From JABWCQ01 sp964587105 (lineage in GTDB: Bacteria; Electryoneota; RPQS01), in NCBI GenBank assembly GCA_964587105.1, contig CAZPKG010000002.1, positions 1 through 64,000 of the forward strand: a stretch of 64,000 bases of DNA, read 5' to 3'. Below the pieces are notes generated by a model. That model was given only the letters and a program-made list of their open reading frames with translations. It was not told where the DNA came from and did not search any database. Positions 60,992-64,000 of the stretch are shown piece after piece; within the stretch, counting starts at the first letter, position 1; each line of letters opens with the position of its first letter. The position numbers and the translations under genes are program-made.

Positions 60992-62428
60992 ATGCAGGCT
61001 ACTCTCTTAGTTGTGGATGATGATCGCGACATTCGCGAAATCATCAGACAGGTCGCGGAAATCAAAGATTACGAAGTAATTGAGGCAGAAGATGCCACCG
61101 TCGGGCTGGAAAAAATGCGCACGATGGCGCCCGATCTCTCGATTCTCGACGTCGGTTTGCCCGGCGGAATTGACGGTGTTGAACTCTGTCAACAGATTCA
61201 CGAAATCTCGCCGCAGCATCCCGTCTTGATTATCAGCGGTCAAGCCACTCCCGAAAAAGCCGTCGAAGCTCTGAAACACGGCGCGTTTGACTATCTCGGC
61301 AAACCTCTGAATCTCGAAAAGCTCATGCTGCTCGTGGATCGCGCGTTGTCCAACGTCGCCACGGCGCGTGAAATCGAGCGCGTCTCCGACGAGCGCAAAG
61401 CCGTGTACGGTTTCGATCGTCTAATCGGCAACTGCAAGCAGATGGAGCAAGTCAAAGACACCGGCCGCAAAGTCGCCGCGGTTCCCTCAGCAACAGTGTT
61501 GCTCACCGGAGAATCCGGAACCGGCAAAGAACTCGTCGCGCACGCGATTCATCTTGCGTCTCCCAATGCCGACAAACCGTTTGTCGAGGTCAACTGCGCC
61601 GCGATGCCCGAACAACTGCTCGAAGCCGAACTTTTCGGTTACGAAAAAGGCGCGTTCACCGATGCCAAGCAGCGCAAACGCGGTCTGTTTGAAGTCGCAT
61701 CCGGCGGAACGTTCTTCTTGGATGAAATCGGCGAGATGCCGTTGAACTTGCAAGTGAAACTCTTGAAAGTCATCGAAGAACGCACCTTCCGCAGAGTCGG
61801 CGGCACACAGCCGTTGCAGATGAAGTTTCGCTTGATTGCCGCGACCAACGCCAACTTGATGGAGCAGATTGAGCAAGGCAAGTTCCGCCGCGATCTCTAC
61901 TATCGTCTCGCGGTCTTCTCGATTCATCTGCCGCCCTTGCGTGAGCGCCAGCACGACACCGTTACGATTGCCCAGCATTTCGTCGATAAGTTCAATCGCG
62001 AGTTCGGCAAGAACATCAAAGGAATCTCGCCCGATGCCGAGCGTTTGTTGACGAGCTACAATTGGCCCGGCAACATTCGCGAATTGCGCAACGCCGTCGA
62101 GCGCGCGGTGCTAATCGGCGCAGGCCCCTACATTCAGGCCGCCGATTTAGCCATCTTGCCGATGCAGGAAACTCCCGCGCCGAGCAAAGCTTCGATGCCT
62201 GAGCTGGATGTTGATGCGATGATGATGAGTCCCAACGACGGCTTCTCGATTGACGTCCCGCAAAACGGCGTCAACATGGAGGAAGTCGAAAAGCAGTTAA
62301 TCCGCATCGCCATGCGTCACTGTCACAACAACGCCAGCGCCGCCGCACGTTTCCTAAGAATGACCCGCGAAACTCTGAGATACCGCCTGAAAAAGTACGG
62401 CATCAGAGAAGAGATTGAACCAGCGTAG
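60992..62428 (+). CDS. NtrC-family sigma-54 response regulator (orphan)
   Basis: A 478-residue activator. The receiver has phospho-acceptor Asp53 (SILDVGLPGG) and Lys104 (YLGKPLN). The AAA+ domain has Walker A GESGTGKE (173-180), Walker B FFLDEIGEM and the sigma-54 loop as GAFTDA (220-225) in place of GAFTGA; this variant occurs in other family members and need not abolish activity. A linker with DVDAMMMSPNDG precedes a Fis-type helix-turn-helix (ASAAARFLRMTRETLRYRLKKYG). No kinase is adjacent. It is more divergent from the copper regulator than the shared domains suggest, so it controls another process. Confidence 0.92.
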   Translation: MQATLLVVDDDRDIREIIRQVAEIKDYEVIEAEDATVGLEKMRTMAPDLSILDVGLPGGIDGVELCQQIHEISPQHPVLIISGQATPEKAVEALKHGAFDYLGKPLNLEKLMLLVDRALSNVATAREIERVSDERKAVYGFDRLIGNCKQMEQVKDTGRKVAAVPSATVLLTGESGTGKELVAHAIHLASPNADKPFVEVNCAAMPEQLLEAELFGYEKGAFTDAKQRKRGLFEVASGGTFFLDEIGEMPLNLQVKLLKVIEERTFRRVGGTQPLQMKFRLIAATNANLMEQIEQGKFRRDLYYRLAVFSIHLPPLRERQHDTVTIAQHFVDKFNREFGKNIKGISPDAERLLTSYNWPGNIRELRNAVERAVLIGAGPYIQAADLAILPMQETPAPSKASMPELDVDAMMMSPNDGFSIDVPQNGVNMEEVEKQLIRIAMRHCHNNASAAARFLRMTRETLRYRLKKYGIREEIEPA

Positions 62429-62451
62429 ACGCTGGACCCATTGCGCTGACG

Positions 62452-62481
62452 CGGCGGCTTGAAAGAGTCGCCGTTTTTTTT
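62452..62481 (+). terminator. Intrinsic terminator after the orphan response regulator
   Basis: CGGCGGC (62452-62458) pairs with GTCGCCG (62467-62473), extended by one T-A pair, followed by eight T. Confidence 0.85.
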
Positions 62482-62956
62482 GTGGATTTTGGAGAGGCGT
62501 GGAGGGGTTGTAAGGGGTTGTTTCTGTGTAAAACGCTAACAATTGACCAAACGGTTGTGTTTGTTTAATTAGAAGTTAATTTTGGCGGGTGCACCATTTT
62601 TCACTAAGTCTTATCTCATTGATTTTTATCATATCCTAATATACGAATATTTGAACAAATGGTCAAGAGATATTTTCATTTTATTGAACTTAGTAAACTT
62701 TTGTTCAAATTGTAATTAGAGAAAAAGTTAAGGGTTGGGGAGGTATTTGGGGGGTGAGTTTGCCTCTTTGAGCAAGGGCTTGCAAATTTGGGGGAAGCAG
62801 CGTAACCATATGCTATAAATGATTTAGCTTCATATGGTCGGTGTCATCTTGCCAATAGAATGTAGCAGAGAGCTTGTATCTATTGGCATGGGTACTATAT
62901 GATTGGTATATTGATGCCAGATCAAACTCTAATTGAATTCGAACTAAAGGCAACTG
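62482..62956. other. AT-rich gene-free stretch before the methyltransferase
   Basis: About 475 bp, visibly richer in A and T than the flanking genes (for example 62555-62730). No gene or RNA is recognised. The change in composition marks a probable junction with foreign DNA that carries the methyltransferase. A 16-codon frame (from 62911) overlaps the methyltransferase start codon and might be a leader. Confidence 0.45.
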
Positions 62957-63910
62957 ATGGATAACTCACCGATGTTATTGAAGGCGGAAAGTGGCGTAAA
63001 TGAACTTGAAGTAGCTGGCCAGAAGGTCTTCTTCCAATCAGCGGACAATCTTTCAAACTTACGAGGGATCGATGCGTCATTGGTGGTGACCTCCCCTCCT
63101 TACTGGAACCTAAAGAAATACGGCTCAACTAGTGAAATTGGCCAGTCGACCTACGAAGAGTATTTGAGGCGATTGACGGCAGTATGGAGCGAATGTTTCG
63201 AGGTTGCTGATGAGGATGCAGTCCTTGTCGTAAATGTGAACAACAGGAGACACAATAAGAAGTATTATCCGATAGCTTTTGATATCGTGAGCCACATGGA
63301 GAAGTGGAGTTTCTGGGACAGTATGATTTGGTACGTTCCCAATGCTCTTCCGCAGCCAAATCATTACATCGACAGGCTTTTTGATAATAAGTTTGAATAC
63401 TTACTTGTGTTTACGAAAGGTGATCCCATGAAGCATACGTTCAATAAACCAAGAGTACCACAAAAGTATGCAGTTGCGGACCCAAGACAAAATAAGAAAA
63501 ATCCCCTAGGGAGATGTCTTGGGAATGTAATAAGGATTCCAGCTTACAGACCGCCAAATGTGAAGTCACTTAATTATCATGTCGCAGCATACCCAGAAGA
63601 ATTGGCCGCTTTGTTAATTGAAACCTACACGAATGAAAAAGCTTCGGTATTTGATCCGTTTCTCGGCTCAGGGACGACACTCAAAGTTGCTCGCGCCATG
63701 AATCGACGCGGATTTGGAACAGAGCTGAATTCCGAGTATCGGGCATTGATTGAAAGCAAAATACAAGAAGAATGGCATGTACCAGACTGGAAGCAGCTTG
63801 ACATTTTACACTCTTCAACAAACATTCCCGGTAACATTGATTCTCGAAAAGCTCATTTTGCAAGGAAAGATGCGCGTACACAGATTGGGTTAGATATTAA
63901 AATCGAATAG
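62957..63910 (+). CDS. Beta-class DNA methyltransferase (N4-cytosine or N6-adenine)
   Basis: A 317-residue enzyme with the catalytic motif TSPPYWNLKKYG (SPPY at 46-49) near the N-terminus and the AdoMet-binding motif DPFLGSGTT (233-241) near the C-terminus, the order of class beta. SPPY is more frequent in N4-cytosine enzymes, while adenine enzymes usually have DPPY, so N4-C is the first guess. Between them are FDIVSHMEKWSFWDSMIWYVPNALPQPNHYIDRLFDNKFEYLLVFTKG, usual for the target-recognition side of these small enzymes. It lies after an AT-rich gap and faces a convergent gene whose end overlaps it by 14 bp, as in many restriction-modification pairs. Confidence 0.9.
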   Translation: MDNSPMLLKAESGVNELEVAGQKVFFQSADNLSNLRGIDASLVVTSPPYWNLKKYGSTSEIGQSTYEEYLRRLTAVWSECFEVADEDAVLVVNVNNRRHNKKYYPIAFDIVSHMEKWSFWDSMIWYVPNALPQPNHYIDRLFDNKFEYLLVFTKGDPMKHTFNKPRVPQKYAVADPRQNKKNPLGRCLGNVIRIPAYRPPNVKSLNYHVAAYPEELAALLIETYTNEKASVFDPFLGSGTTLKVARAMNRRGFGTELNSEYRALIESKIQEEWHVPDWKQLDILHSSTNIPGNIDSRKAHFARKDARTQIGLDIKIE

Positions 63911-64000
63911 TGGCATCCCCAACAGGTGTTTCACCTATGTGCTTGAAGTCCTCACGATTCAAAAAAGCATCAAGTTTATGTCTTGCAAAGAAGTCGGCAT
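63897..64000 (-). CDS. 3' end of a convergent gene, possibly the cognate restriction endonuclease (partial)
   Basis: The minus strand is open from the window edge to a TAA at 63897-63899. The visible 33 residues read ADFFARHKLDAFLNREDF followed by KHIGETPVGDATIRF, which is protein-like with normal codon choice. It overlaps the methyltransferase tail by 14 bp. Its position suggests a restriction enzyme, but the fragment is too short to recognise. Confidence 0.6.
   Translation of the reverse strand, partial: ADFFARHKLDAFLNREDFKHIGETPVGDATIRF

Noticed and set aside
60992..62428. GAFTDA taken as a sign of a non-functional sigma-54 activator
   Set aside because: This variant of the loop occurs in otherwise intact NtrC-family proteins, so loss of function cannot be claimed.

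Overview
The window looks like a chromosomal segment of an uncultured Gram-negative bacterium of the wider FCB group (Zixibacteria/KSB1/Calditrichaeota-like). Evidence: secreted FG-GAP proteins that end in a YPNPFN...G-Q-x-V type C-terminal sorting domain, a tmRNA tag ending in AMAA as in Chlorobi, TolC/RND envelope systems, several NtrC-type sigma-54 activators, and starch-degrading secreted enzymes. The exact phylum cannot be fixed from the sequence alone.

Region 1 (about 1-28.5 kb) looks like an integrated mobile element. It opens with a cut-off phage/plasmid-type primase-helicase and closes with an excisionase-like HTH protein and a tyrosine recombinase whose gene stops 134 bp from the 3' end of the ssrA (tmRNA) gene, a classic integration target. 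No second att copy was found inside the window, so the left boundary is probably outside. Its cargo has three parts. (a) A nine-gene minus-strand copper block (17.9-2.8 kb): TolC-like OMP, CusB-like adaptor, CusA-like RND pump, a surface beta-propeller lipoprotein, two YHS/TRASH proteins, a sensor kinase, a sigma-54 response regulator and a Cu(I) P-type ATPase. A candidate -24/-12 promoter lies just upstream of the first gene, so the operon may be activated by the regulator it encodes. (b) A compact ubiquitin-like conjugation operon (20.8-18.1 kb): Ubl with a GGA tail, an E2-like protein with an HPHV...C signature and a Cys/His zinc tail, a JAMM/JAB peptidase and a ThiF/E1 enzyme. It is divergent from an unrecognised 695-residue protein that has a near-consensus promoter. 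This is the most interesting system in the window. (c) A receiver-less sigma-54 activator, several small unknown genes and a TPR protein (23.2-26.7 kb).

Region 2 (28.5-37.1 kb) is chromosomal: tmRNA, an NAD(P)-binding protein with a Dabb protein, an FG-GAP secreted protein, a sodium:solute symporter overlapping a fused pabB-pabC, and a large PAS/coiled-coil protein that looks like a pseudo-histidine kinase. Region 3 (37.2-44.8 kb) starts at tRNA-Gln(CUG) and holds a second, distinct metal-efflux locus (Cys-rich small protein, CusB-like adaptor with a Cys/His repeat domain, CusA-like pump) and a BNR-repeat exoprotein.

Region 4 (44.9-60.8 kb) holds a GT-C-like membrane protein bracketed by direct repeats, then a maltodextrin/starch locus (GH31 alpha-glucosidase, SSS symporter, GH57-like/CBM25 protein, GH13 lipoprotein), an FG-GAP protein and a parallel beta-helix protein. 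Its intergenic spaces are crowded with several families of short dispersed repeats. Region 5 (61-64 kb) has an orphan sigma-54 response regulator, an AT-rich gap and a beta-class DNA methyltransferase facing a convergent gene cut by the window edge, probably part of a restriction-modification locus.
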